Below are positions 1 through 7,413 of a DNA stretch of 64,000 nt, in pieces; within the stretch, counting starts at the first letter, position 1, and every line of letters begins with the position of its first letter. The DNA comes from Desmonostoc geniculatum HA4340-LM1. Lineage in GTDB: Bacteria; Cyanobacteriota; Cyanobacteriia; Cyanobacteriales; Nostocaceae. The position numbers and the translations under genes are program-made. The stretch is taken from NCBI GenBank assembly GCA_019359545.1, contig JAHHHB010000026.1:1-64000 (forward strand). The letters run 5' to 3'. Below the pieces are notes generated by a model. That model did not search any database. It had not been told where the DNA came from and saw nothing but the letters and a program-made list of their open reading frames with translations.

Positions 1-593
1 TATTTGATAATATTTGAAAGTTTGTAAACTACTACAATATCTAAACTTCAAGCATTTTTTATATTAAATTAGAGTTGTTAAAATTTAATTAATTTTGATT
101 CTCGCCATAAAAGTAGCGGAAGAACCAGAAAAATCTTCCTCCATCAGGTTAATATTATTTCACGAAATATCTAATACCTATGAACCTATCCCACTATTCT
201 AAAAATCCGTAGTTCTTTTCGTAAAATGTCCTTGAAAACCTTGATTTTTCGTTTTTAGTTCTCAATTACCTTAGGCTCTGTAGCACAAATCTTATTAGTG
301 GGATAGGTTCATAGTTTCATTTGAGAACTATACTATGAATGATTATGCTTGACTATATCTGATTATATTTTATTATTTAAACTTAATACATAGGTAAGGG
401 CGCACAGCTGTCCCTAAAACCGATTCATCAGTTGCCAAGATTTTTAGAAATACCATAAGTCATCCGTTTGATAGAACTGTAGATTGAAGATGTCGCCCCG
501 TTAGTGAGAGGACAGAGCATTTTTAGCTTCCTAAGATCAGCTCAGAACATCCGACCATAACAAGTCATGCGTTAAGACAAATCTGGAGGGAAA
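1..593. other. AT-rich intergenic region upstream of the DUF2267 gene
   Basis: No coding region is supported in this first 0.6 kb. It contains one well-formed MITE (listed separately) and, around 392-415, a degenerate copy of a dispersed palindrome (GGGCGCACAGCTGTCCC). The promoter of the DUF2267/phosphoribosyltransferase pair should lie in its last ~200 bases, but no box stands out. Confidence 0.5.
179..313. mobile_element. MITE with perfect 18-bp terminal inverted repeats
   Basis: The element begins TATGAACCTATCCCACTA and ends with the exact reverse complement TAGTGGGATAGGTTCATA. It is 135 bp long with an AT-rich, non-coding interior. Size, perfect ends and absence of an ORF fit a miniature inverted-repeat element mobilised by a transposase elsewhere. 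The parent insertion-sequence family is not known to me, and no clear target duplication beyond possible T/A ends is visible. Confidence 0.75.
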
Positions 594-1001
594 ATGCAAC
601 ACGATGAGTTTATTGGACAGGTGCAAAATCGCGCCCGTCTCAGTTCACGTGGTGATGCAGAACTCGCAACCCGTGCGACTCTGGAGACGCTAGCCGAACG
701 GTTAGCTGGCGGTGAGCCTTTTAATGCGGCTGCTCAACTGCCAAGAGGCATTGCAGAGTATATGCGACATGAACATGCTGGCGCTGGAGAACGCTTCTCT
801 ATTGATGAATTTTTTGAGCGAGTCAGCCAAAGAGAAAGTGTAGAGCTTCCAGATGCTGTTCATTATGCCCGTGTAGTCATTGAGGTATTGAGTGAAGCCA
901 TTAGCAGAGGCGAGATCGATGATATTCGCTCTCAACTACCATCAGAATTCGATCCGTTGTTTGAGGCGGGTAGCCAAGGACGAATGCGTTTAAGTACTTA
1001 A
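594..1001 (+). CDS. DUF2267 family protein
   Basis: This 135-residue soluble protein matches the DUF2267 pattern: an N-terminal helix of the type DEFIGQVQNRARL, a central ATLETLAERL helix, GEPFNAAAQLPRGIAEYM, then a second related half with VIEVLSEAISRGEIDDIRSQLP. The two halves look like an internal duplication, which is usual for the family. A GGAGG-like site (tctggaggg) precedes the ATG. It ends 33 bases before the phosphoribosyltransferase gene, so the two are probably co-transcribed. The biochemical function of DUF2267 proteins is not established, and none is proposed here. Confidence 0.85.
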   Translation: MQHDEFIGQVQNRARLSSRGDAELATRATLETLAERLAGGEPFNAAAQLPRGIAEYMRHEHAGAGERFSIDEFFERVSQRESVELPDAVHYARVVIEVLSEAISRGEIDDIRSQLPSEFDPLFEAGSQGRMRLST

Positions 1002-1033
1002 GATTTTTGTAAATTCATCAGGAGTGTCACACC

Positions 1034-1723
1034 ATGCTGTTCAAAGACAGGAGGTTTGCAGGTCAACTTTTGGCTAGGGAGTTAGCCGCTTATGCTAATC
1101 GCTCAGATGTCGTGGTTTTAGGGTTACCAAGGGGTGGCGTACCCGTTGCCTTTGAGGTTGCCAAAGCGTTAAATGCTCCCTTAGATGTTTTGGTGGTACG
1201 TAAATTGGGTGTGCCCGATCAAGAAGAACTAGCAATGGGAGCGATCGCTTCTGGTGGTGTGCGGATACTCAATCAACATATTATCAACCTGGTGAACATC
1301 TCCGACGAAGTAATTGCCAGGGTGGCGGTGCAAGAAGAACGAGAATTAGGACGCCGGGAACAGGTTTATCGAGGCGTAGACGCGGAGCGGCTTGTCGCCA
1401 GACATCGCTCCTTCCCAGATTTAAGAGGACGCAGGGTCATTTTAGTAGATGATGGTTTAGCCACAGGTGCAACTATGTGGGCTGCTATTGTGGCTGTACG
1501 GAAACAGCAACCGGCTGCAATTATAATTGCTGTGCCTGTAGCTGCGCGTGAAACTTATCAACAGTTAGAACCTGAAGTAGACCAAATCGCTTGCGTCTCC
1601 ACACCCAGCCCCTTCTACAGCGTTGGTCTTTGGTACGAAAACTTTCCCCAAACTACAGATGAAGAAGTCCGAGAATTACTAATAGAAGCCGCAAAGAACG
1701 GTCAACCATTATTTGCTGGGTGA
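1034..1723 (+). CDS. Phosphoribosyltransferase-fold protein
   Basis: This 229-residue type I phosphoribosyltransferase-like protein carries the PRPP-binding loop VILVDDGLATGATM near residues 135-148. Its N-terminus (FKDRRFAGQLLARELA, then VLGLPRGGVPVAFEVAK) is typical of the uncharacterised PRTase group often annotated as putative phosphoribosyl transferase in cyanobacteria and proteobacteria. The base or other acceptor is unknown. The gene sits directly behind the DUF2267 gene. An STRR-like G-rich stretch follows its stop codon (1724-1770). Confidence 0.88.
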   Translation: MLFKDRRFAGQLLARELAAYANRSDVVVLGLPRGGVPVAFEVAKALNAPLDVLVVRKLGVPDQEELAMGAIASGGVRILNQHIINLVNISDEVIARVAVQEERELGRREQVYRGVDAERLVARHRSFPDLRGRRVILVDDGLATGATMWAAIVAVRKQQPAAIIIAVPVAARETYQQLEPEVDQIACVSTPSPFYSVGLWYENFPQTTDEEVRELLIEAAKNGQPLFAG

Positions 1724-1939
1724 GCGGGAGTGTGGGGAGTGTGGGGGGAGAGGGGGGAGAATAGAAAAAAGCTTCCCACACCTCTTCCCAATGCCCCCTG
1801 CCCTTCCTCGACAGGATGACGCTGGCTGAACAAGCGATTAAACTATGGATAATATGAAATGTTGCTTTTAGCACCTCTTACATAAATTTAATTGCATTGT
1901 TAAATCTAACATCTCATCCTGTTATATCTAATACTAATT

Positions 1940-4525
1940 ATGTCAGTGTATCAAGGAAGTTGTGGGGAGACCACCGATGTGATTATTGGTGTTCATAACC
2001 AAGAAACCGGCGAATTTCAATCAAATTCTGCTCCTGTGGGTGCTCTTGCCACAAGACAAGGAACTTTTTCTACGTTTCTTGCTCCCTTGACTCAAGATAC
2101 TTTTAAACAGGTTGTTAAGGAGGTCGAGCAAAAATTACAGATTGTGCATCAAACCCTATCGATGCTGGATTCTAATGGGTTTGAAACTATCTTGCAAGAA
2201 ATGCTGCATTCGATTACTTTGAAAACCGGGGAATTACTGGGGGCAGACCGGACGACGATCTTTTTATTGGATGAAGAAAAACAAGAACTCTGGTCAATTG
2301 TGGCTGAGGGAGAGGGCGATCGCTCTTTAGAAATTCGCATCCCCGCCAATAAAGGTATCGGTGGTGAGGTGGCTACTTTTAAGCAAGTTATCAATATTCC
2401 CTTTGATTTTTATGACGATCCGCGATCGCATTTTGCCCAAGCACAAGAAAAAAGAACTGGCTATCGCACTTACACAATGCTGGCTCTACCGTTATTAAAT
2501 GAACATGGGCAATTAGTCGCAGTAGTACAATTACTGAATAAATTAAAATCTGGTAATAATCCCAATTCTCCACTTGCAGAGCGCATTGATACCAAAGGTT
2601 TTATCTGTGGTGACGAACAATTATTTCAAGAATTTGCTCCTTCAATTCGACTGATTTTAGAATCATCGCGCTCTTTTTATGTAGCTACCCAAAAACAAAG
2701 AGCAGTGGCGGCGTTGATGAAAGCAATCAAGTCCCTTTCTCAAAGCAGTCTCGACTTAGAAGATACCCTCAAGCGGGTGATGGATGAAGCCAAGGAACTG
2801 ATGAATGCCGATCGCAGTACACTATGGTTAATAGACCGCGATCGTCATGAATTGTGGACGAAAATCACCCAGGACGATGGCTCAACTAAAGAGTTACGCG
2901 TCCCCATCGGTAAAGGCTTTGCTGGGATAGTAGCCGCATCCGGTAAAAAGCTAAATATTGCCTTTGATTTATACGACGATCCCGACTCGGAGACAGCCAA
3001 ACAACTCGACCAGCAAAATGGCTATCGCACCTGTAGTTTACTTTGTATGCCAGTATTTAACGCCGACCAAGAATTAATCGGTGTTACCCAATTAGTAAAT
3101 AAAAAGAAATCTGGGGATTTTCCGGCTTACGATCCCGCTCATTGGCCGAAGGCTCCCGAATGCTTCCAAGCTAGTTTTGACCGCAACGATGAAGAGTTCA
3201 TGGAAGCTTTCAATATTCAAGCGGGAGTAGCCCTACATAATGCTCAGTTGTTTGCCACAGTCAAGCAACAAGAACAAATGCAACGAGACATTCTTCGTAG
3301 TCTTTCCAATGGAGTAGTTTCTACTGATAAATCTGGGTTAATTATCGCTGCCAATGAAAGCGCTAAACGTCTGCTGGGGCTGGAAGCAGAAGACCGTTTG
3401 GAGGGTAAATCAGTTAATGATGTCATCGCCATTAAAGAAAGCGACTTTAGCAAGTGGTGTCAGGATGCTTTACATGGAACTGACTCGAAACGTCGCCAAC
3501 AATATTACCCCGATCGCACTCTTATAAGTGGTGGTACTGAACAGCATAGTATTAATTTATCGATTAATACAATTGCTGATGCCAGCGACCACGAGCAAGT
3601 CCGTGGGGCACTGGTGGTGATGGAAGATATCAGTGATGAAAAGCGGCTCAAAAGTACAATGTACCGCTACATGACCCAGGAATTGGCAGAAGAATTGCTG
3701 AAGTTGGATGACGCTAAACTAGGAGGCGATCGCAAAGAAGTTTCAATTTTATTTTCGGATATTCGCGGCTACACCACTTTGACGGAAAACTTGGAAGCAG
3801 AAGAAGTGGTGAGTATGCTAAATGAATATTTTGAATCAATGGTTGAGGCAGTTTTTAAACATAAAGGCACCCTGGATAAATACATCGGCGATGCCATTAT
3901 GGCTGTTTTTGGTTCACCTTTACCTTTAGAAGAACACGCTTGGATGGCGGTGCAAACATCTGTAGAAATGCGCCAACGTTTGCATGATTTTAACCAACGT
4001 CGCCATGCAGTTAATAAGCCGAGAATCAAAATTGGCATTGGTATTAATTCGGATACGGTGATTAGTGGAAATATCGGCTCCAGTAAGCGAATGGAATTTA
4101 CAGCCATTGGCGATGGTGTTAACCTTGGCTCTCGACTAGAAAGCGTTAGTAAACAATATGGTTGCGATATTATTATTAGCCATAATACTTTTAAACCATG
4201 CCAAGAAAATATTTGGGCGAGAGAACTGGATTATATTCGCGTCAAAGGAAGAAATGAGCCTGTATCCATATATGAATTAGTAAGTTTGCGTTCCGATCCC
4301 ATTAGTAGCGAAAAACTACAAGTGATTGAGCATTATCATAAAGGGCGCGAATATTACCTCAAACGCGATTTTAACCGTGCTAGAGCTGAATTTGCCCTGG
4401 TTTTAGCAGCCGATAACCAGGACAAAGCTGCTATGTTACATCTTTTGCGTTGTCAGCATTGGTTACAAGCACCCCCAACAGAGTCAGACTGGGATGAAGG
4501 AGTCTGGACATTTCAGGAAAAATAA
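1940..4525 (+). CDS. cyaB: Adenylate cyclase with two GAF domains, PAS and class III catalytic domain (CyaB1/CyaB2-type)
   Basis: This 861-residue enzyme is predicted to convert ATP to cAMP. Domain order is GAF-A (about 75-235), GAF-B (about 260-415), PAS (about 430-560), class III cyclase (about 590-790) and a short C-terminal tail, the architecture and length of Anabaena CyaB1/CyaB2 (about 860 residues). Both GAFs keep an NKFDE signature (NKLKSG...F..GDE and NKKKSG...F..NDEE); in the CyaB family this marks cyclic-nucleotide binding, and cAMP activates its own synthesis. The catalytic domain has both metal aspartates (FSDIRGYT, YIGDAIMA), the adenine-selecting Lys in LDKYIGD with a Thr in FTAIGD, and the transition-state Asn/Arg in GDGVNLGSR. 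All key residues are present, so it should be active. It has no membrane segment. Confidence 0.95.
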   Translation: MSVYQGSCGETTDVIIGVHNQETGEFQSNSAPVGALATRQGTFSTFLAPLTQDTFKQVVKEVEQKLQIVHQTLSMLDSNGFETILQEMLHSITLKTGELLGADRTTIFLLDEEKQELWSIVAEGEGDRSLEIRIPANKGIGGEVATFKQVINIPFDFYDDPRSHFAQAQEKRTGYRTYTMLALPLLNEHGQLVAVVQLLNKLKSGNNPNSPLAERIDTKGFICGDEQLFQEFAPSIRLILESSRSFYVATQKQRAVAALMKAIKSLSQSSLDLEDTLKRVMDEAKELMNADRSTLWLIDRDRHELWTKITQDDGSTKELRVPIGKGFAGIVAASGKKLNIAFDLYDDPDSETAKQLDQQNGYRTCSLLCMPVFNADQELIGVTQLVNKKKSGDFPAYDPAHWPKAPECFQASFDRNDEEFMEAFNIQAGVALHNAQLFATVKQQEQMQRDILRSLSNGVVSTDKSGLIIAANESAKRLLGLEAEDRLEGKSVNDVIAIKESDFSKWCQDALHGTDSKRRQQYYPDRTLISGGTEQHSINLSINTIADASDHEQVRGALVVMEDISDEKRLKSTMYRYMTQELAEELLKLDDAKLGGDRKEVSILFSDIRGYTTLTENLEAEEVVSMLNEYFESMVEAVFKHKGTLDKYIGDAIMAVFGSPLPLEEHAWMAVQTSVEMRQRLHDFNQRRHAVNKPRIKIGIGINSDTVISGNIGSSKRMEFTAIGDGVNLGSRLESVSKQYGCDIIISHNTFKPCQENIWARELDYIRVKGRNEPVSIYELVSLRSDPISSEKLQVIEHYHKGREYYLKRDFNRARAEFALVLAADNQDKAAMLHLLRCQHWLQAPPTESDWDEGVWTFQEK

Positions 4526-4552
4526 GTAGGGGCGTACAGCTGTACGCCCTTA
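4526..4552. repeat. Dispersed palindrome GGGCGTACAGCTGTACGCCC
   Basis: A 20-base perfect palindrome sits immediately after the cyclase stop codon. Related palindromes flanked by GTAGGGGC/GCCCCTAC occur at about 23361, 37463, 37681 and 54916. It may help terminate the cyclase transcript, but no T-run follows, so I treat it as a dispersed repeat. Confidence 0.6.
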
Positions 4553-4774
4553 GTCGTCGAATTCCTAGACAAAAATTGAGTGTTTCTGAGAGATAAAATT
4601 ACTTTTTAAAGCTTTTTAATATTTCTTAATTATCTTTAAAAAAACTTGTGATTGAGCGAAGAATTAAGAGCGATCGCCCCTTATATTGCCAATCAATGTA
4701 AAGCTTAGTTGATATTCCTTGTCAAAGTGCTGATGAGGTTACAAACTAAGAAATACAACACACGCAATTATTTT

Positions 4775-5260
4775 ATGACTGCTATTTCTAACGTTGCATT
4801 CAAACGGCCAATTTGGCAAACCGCTATCATCTTGACTTTAGGCTTTTGGCTGAGCGCAAGTCTAGTTTTAGATTGGGTAATTATGCCTAGCCTTTATATT
4901 TCTGGCATGATGAACCAAGCTGGTTTTACTACAGCAGGTTATGCGATTTTTTGGAACTTTAATCGCATGGAATTATTATCTGCTGCTGTAGTATTGACTG
5001 GAGCGCTGGTTTTGAGCAAGACGCAATTTCAAAGGGGTATTAGCAGCATCGTTATATCTGTACTGCTGCTGAGTGTAGCTTTGCTTGACACATATTTCTT
5101 GACTCCGCAAATGTGCGCGATCGGAATTCAACTCAACCTATTTGAAGCAGCAGCAGCTATTCCATCAACAATGAATTTACTACACGGTGGTTATTGGCTA
5201 CTGGAAGTAATTAAGCTGATGGCAGGTGGCGTACTTTTAAGCTGGTTCTGGCGCGAGTAA
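4775..5260 (+). CDS. Small conserved-looking membrane protein, four predicted helices
   Basis: From the ATG at 4775 the product is about 161 residues (MTAISNVAFKRP...). In-frame upstream starts exist at 4709 (TTG) and 4733 (ATG), but the preceding segment is basic and looks untranslated. Four hydrophobic stretches are visible: near TAIILTLGFWLSASLVLDWV, LLSAAVVLTGALVL, SSIVISVLLLSVALL and a C-terminal VIKLMAGGVLLSWFW. I do not recognise a characterised family. It is flanked by the cyclase and the guanidine riboswitch but has no obvious link to either. Confidence 0.65.
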   Translation: MTAISNVAFKRPIWQTAIILTLGFWLSASLVLDWVIMPSLYISGMMNQAGFTTAGYAIFWNFNRMELLSAAVVLTGALVLSKTQFQRGISSIVISVLLLSVALLDTYFLTPQMCAIGIQLNLFEAAAAIPSTMNLLHGGYWLLEVIKLMAGGVLLSWFWRE

Positions 5261-5352
5261 GTTCACGTAGAATGTTAATCTAAATACAAAACGCTCTATT
5301 TACAGATTGTAGAAGTTTCGGAAACTCAAATTGCAAACTGAATAAGGATGAG

Positions 5353-5463
5353 CTTCTAGGGTTCCGATCGCGCCTTTGTGTGTGATGGCTGGTCCAAGAG
5401 AAGCAGCCGACTCTAAGCGAGTTGGTGACACGGCGGGAAAAAAGCCCGGGAGAGCCAGACAGT
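5353..5463 (+). promoter_or_regulatory. Guanidine-I riboswitch aptamer (ykkC-yxkD class)
   Basis: The stretch contains the conserved blocks of this class in the right order: CTAGGGTTCCG (5356-5366), CTGGTCCAAGAG (5389-5400), and ACACGGCGGGA followed by GCCCGGGAGA (5428-5453). The gene set immediately downstream is the guanidine carboxylase pathway, the expected regulon. Guanidine binding in this class normally turns expression on. The 3' conserved strand overlaps the terminator stem described next, giving a direct antitermination mechanism. Confidence 0.93.
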
Positions 5464-5500
5464 ATGACTGTATTGGTAATCTCCTGGGCTTTGTTATTTG
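5441..5500 (+). terminator. Riboswitch expression platform: intrinsic terminator
   Basis: AAAGCCCGGGAGA (5441-5453) pairs with TCTCCTGGGCTTT (5480-5492), 13 pairs with a single G-U. A smaller inner hairpin (CCAGACAGT / ACTGTATTGG) closes the loop, and the stem is followed by TTTGTTATTTG. The left arm is also the conserved 3' part of the aptamer, so ligand-bound aptamer and terminator exclude each other. Without guanidine, transcription should stop about 45 bases before the first gene. Confidence 0.88.
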
Positions 5501-5542
5501 AGTCAGTAGTAAGCGATCGTCCAACGGTAACAGGAGGATTTT

Positions 5543-6301
5543 ATGGTGCAAGCATCTATTCTGCCGAATCTGGGGGCAATTGATCCGAGCCTGATTATGC
5601 TCGATGAAAAGTTGCCTGGTGGCGCCTATTGGCATTACACAATCAAACGTGGAAACACCTTGCGTGTGACTGATTTAGAAGGGTCTCAAGGTGTTTCGAT
5701 GATTTGCTACAACGCGGATAATCCAATTGAGCGACTGAACGTAGCAGATACCGCCAAGATTCAGTTCAACGCCTTCCTCAAAAAGGGCATGGTAATTTAC
5801 TCTGATATGGGGCGCATTCTGTTCTCCATCACAGAGGATACCTCCGGCAATCACGATCTAATCTGTGGTTGCAGTAATGCCGCCAGTAACGCTGCAAAAT
5901 ATGGGGAAGGGACTTACAACAAATATGGCGAAAGCGATTACAACAACTCCCGCAACAATTTCCTCAAGGCATTGGGCAAGCGCGGTTTAACCCGCAAAGA
6001 CCTAATGCCTAACCTCAATTTATTTAGCCGAGTCGCAGTGCATCCGAATGGAGACTTGGAATATGTCGCAGGTGATGAAAAACCAGGCAGTTTTATTGAT
6101 TTACGGGCGGAAATGAATGTATTGGTGATTATTTCCAACTGTCCCCATGTATTGCATCCCGATACAGCGTACAAACCCAAGCCAATTCAGCTTACCCTTT
6201 GGAAATCCTCTGCACCAGCACCAGACGATCTGTGCCGCACCGCAAATGAAGAAGTGATTCGTGGCTTCATTAACACTGATGCGTTATTTGCTCAGGAGTA
6301 G
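5543..6301 (+). CDS. Carboxyguanidine deiminase-type subunit (DUF1989, urea carboxylase-associated protein)
   Basis: This 252-residue DUF1989 protein is the first gene under the guanidine riboswitch and has a strong ribosome site (CAGGAGG). DUF1989 pairs beside guanidine carboxylase, formerly called urea carboxylase-associated proteins 1 and 2, form carboxyguanidine deiminase (CgdAB), which turns carboxyguanidine into allophanate and ammonia. Family features visible are YTIKRGNTLRVTDLEGSQGV, a Cys-rich metal-site region (HDLICGCSNAASN), LFSRVAVHPNGDLEYV and the C-terminal VLVIISNCPHVLHP. The next gene is its paralogue and presumed partner. Which of the two corresponds to CgdA or CgdB I cannot say from sequence alone. 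Confidence 0.9.
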   Translation: MVQASILPNLGAIDPSLIMLDEKLPGGAYWHYTIKRGNTLRVTDLEGSQGVSMICYNADNPIERLNVADTAKIQFNAFLKKGMVIYSDMGRILFSITEDTSGNHDLICGCSNAASNAAKYGEGTYNKYGESDYNNSRNNFLKALGKRGLTRKDLMPNLNLFSRVAVHPNGDLEYVAGDEKPGSFIDLRAEMNVLVIISNCPHVLHPDTAYKPKPIQLTLWKSSAPAPDDLCRTANEEVIRGFINTDALFAQE

Positions 6302-6564
6302 TTGGCAATTTTGGATTTGAGATTTTGGCCTTACTGGATATGAAACTCAAAAATCCACTCTTCTCAACTCTTCCTCTGTACGACTCTGCGCCACCCTGTG
6401 GGAAGCCGCAAAGCGTCTACTGCGTGAGGCTCATTCATATTCTCAATCAGCAACCCCGGAAGTCCCTTAATCCTGGTCAAAAACCTCAATTGATCCCCCA
6501 ACTATTAGTTTCCGTTGGCAATCTCTGTTTCTTTGCACCTAAAAAATAGAACAGGAGTCCCATT
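6302..6564 (+). repeat. Intra-operon spacer with half of an inverted-repeat element
   Basis: The 263-base spacer between the two deiminase subunits carries a segment (about 6385-6460) ending GCGTGAGGCTCATTCATATT then CTCAATCAGCAAC. A close relative lies between the carboxylase and allophanate hydrolase genes (11064-11153). An ORF crosses the spacer, but it is repeat-derived and I do not call it a gene. The true ribosome site of the next gene (ACAGGAG) follows the repeat. Confidence 0.5.
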
Positions 6565-7206
6565 ATGGTCGCAAAATTACCCATTGAACTCGATCGCGCA
6601 ACAGCAATTTACGATCGAGAGTTGGCTGCCCGTCAGCCCTGGTCTAGGATCGTCAAAAAAGGGCAAATTTTACGGATTATCGATTTATTAGGCAATCAAG
6701 CCGTTGATACATTGTTTTACAACGCCTATGACACCTCAGAGCGTTATAGCGCTCCCGATACCATTGTTCGTCAAGGCAATATTTTCATTACTACAGGCAC
6801 TCAGTTGATTTCCAACGAAGGAAATGTGATGATGACCGTCATCTATGACGAGTGTGGCAAACACGATACATTAGGTGGGGCGTGCAGTATGGAAAGCAAC
6901 TCAGTTCGCTATGGGCTGCACAAAAAGCATCTGCACGCTTGTGTCGAGAATTACTTGCTGGAACTGAGCAAATACGAGATGAACAAACGCGATCTCGTCA
7001 GCAATGTGAACTTCTACATGAATGTTCCCGTCAGCGAAGACGGCACCTTGGAAATTGTCGATGGTATTTCAGAAGCCGGGAAGATCATCGATCTGCGGGC
7101 GGAGATGGATGTGATGGTGTTGATTTCTAACTGTCCGCAAATCAACAACCCGTGCAATGCTTATAATCCTACGCCAGTCCGGTTGATTGTTTGGGATGGG
7201 GCATAA
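6565..7206 (+). CDS. Carboxyguanidine deiminase-type subunit, second DUF1989 paralogue
   Basis: This 213-residue DUF1989 protein is homologous to the preceding gene: IVKKGQILRIIDLLGNQAVD, the Cys/His segment GKHDTLGGACSMESNSVRYG, VNFYMNVPVSEDGTLEIV and a C-terminal VLISNCPQINNPCNAYNPTP. It should form the heteromeric carboxyguanidine deiminase with its neighbour, acting between guanidine carboxylase and allophanate hydrolase. Start is supported by AGGAG eight bases upstream of ATG. A 21-base tandem repeat lies just after its stop codon. Confidence 0.9.
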   Translation: MVAKLPIELDRATAIYDRELAARQPWSRIVKKGQILRIIDLLGNQAVDTLFYNAYDTSERYSAPDTIVRQGNIFITTGTQLISNEGNVMMTVIYDECGKHDTLGGACSMESNSVRYGLHKKHLHACVENYLLELSKYEMNKRDLVSNVNFYMNVPVSEDGTLEIVDGISEAGKIIDLRAEMDVMVLISNCPQINNPCNAYNPTPVRLIVWDGA

Positions 7207-7211
7207 ACCTC

Positions 7212-7314
7212 CTCGGAAGTTGAGCCTTTGAACTCGGAAGTTGAGCCTCTGAACTCGAAAGTTGCACCTTTGAACTCGAAAGTTGCACCTTTGAACTCGG
7301 AAGGTTCAAAATTC
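7212..7314 (+). repeat. Four tandem 21-bp units plus a partial fifth
   Basis: Units start at 7212, 7233, 7254 and 7275 with a decayed copy at 7296. The consensus is CTCGGAAGTTGAGCCTTTGAA; units 3 and 4 share CTCGAAAGTTGCACCTTTGAA. The array begins six bases after the deiminase stop codon, inside the operon. Since 21 is a multiple of seven, it resembles the STRR arrays of heterocystous cyanobacteria, though with a longer unit. Confidence 0.85.
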
Positions 7315-7413
7315 TAAAATAACAAAGGTGAATGCTAGAGACTATTTCTGCAAAAATGGGATGTTCCCGGTCCTTGTTAGTTACTGGTTCAGTTGTTAAT
7401 TGATTTAGCGCTG

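Noticed and set aside
5353-5463. Other ykkC-subtype riboswitch (ppGpp, PRPP)
   Set aside because: The downstream genes are the guanidine carboxylase pathway, and the ACACGG/GCCCGGGAGA blocks fit subtype 1; no purine or amino-acid gene follows.
6325-6549. 74-codon ORF between the two deiminase subunits
   Set aside because: Its sequence is a dispersed intergenic repeat, with no recognisable domain and no ribosome site.
7212-7314. CRISPR-like array
   Set aside because: Units are contiguous 21-mers without spacers; it is a simple tandem repeat.
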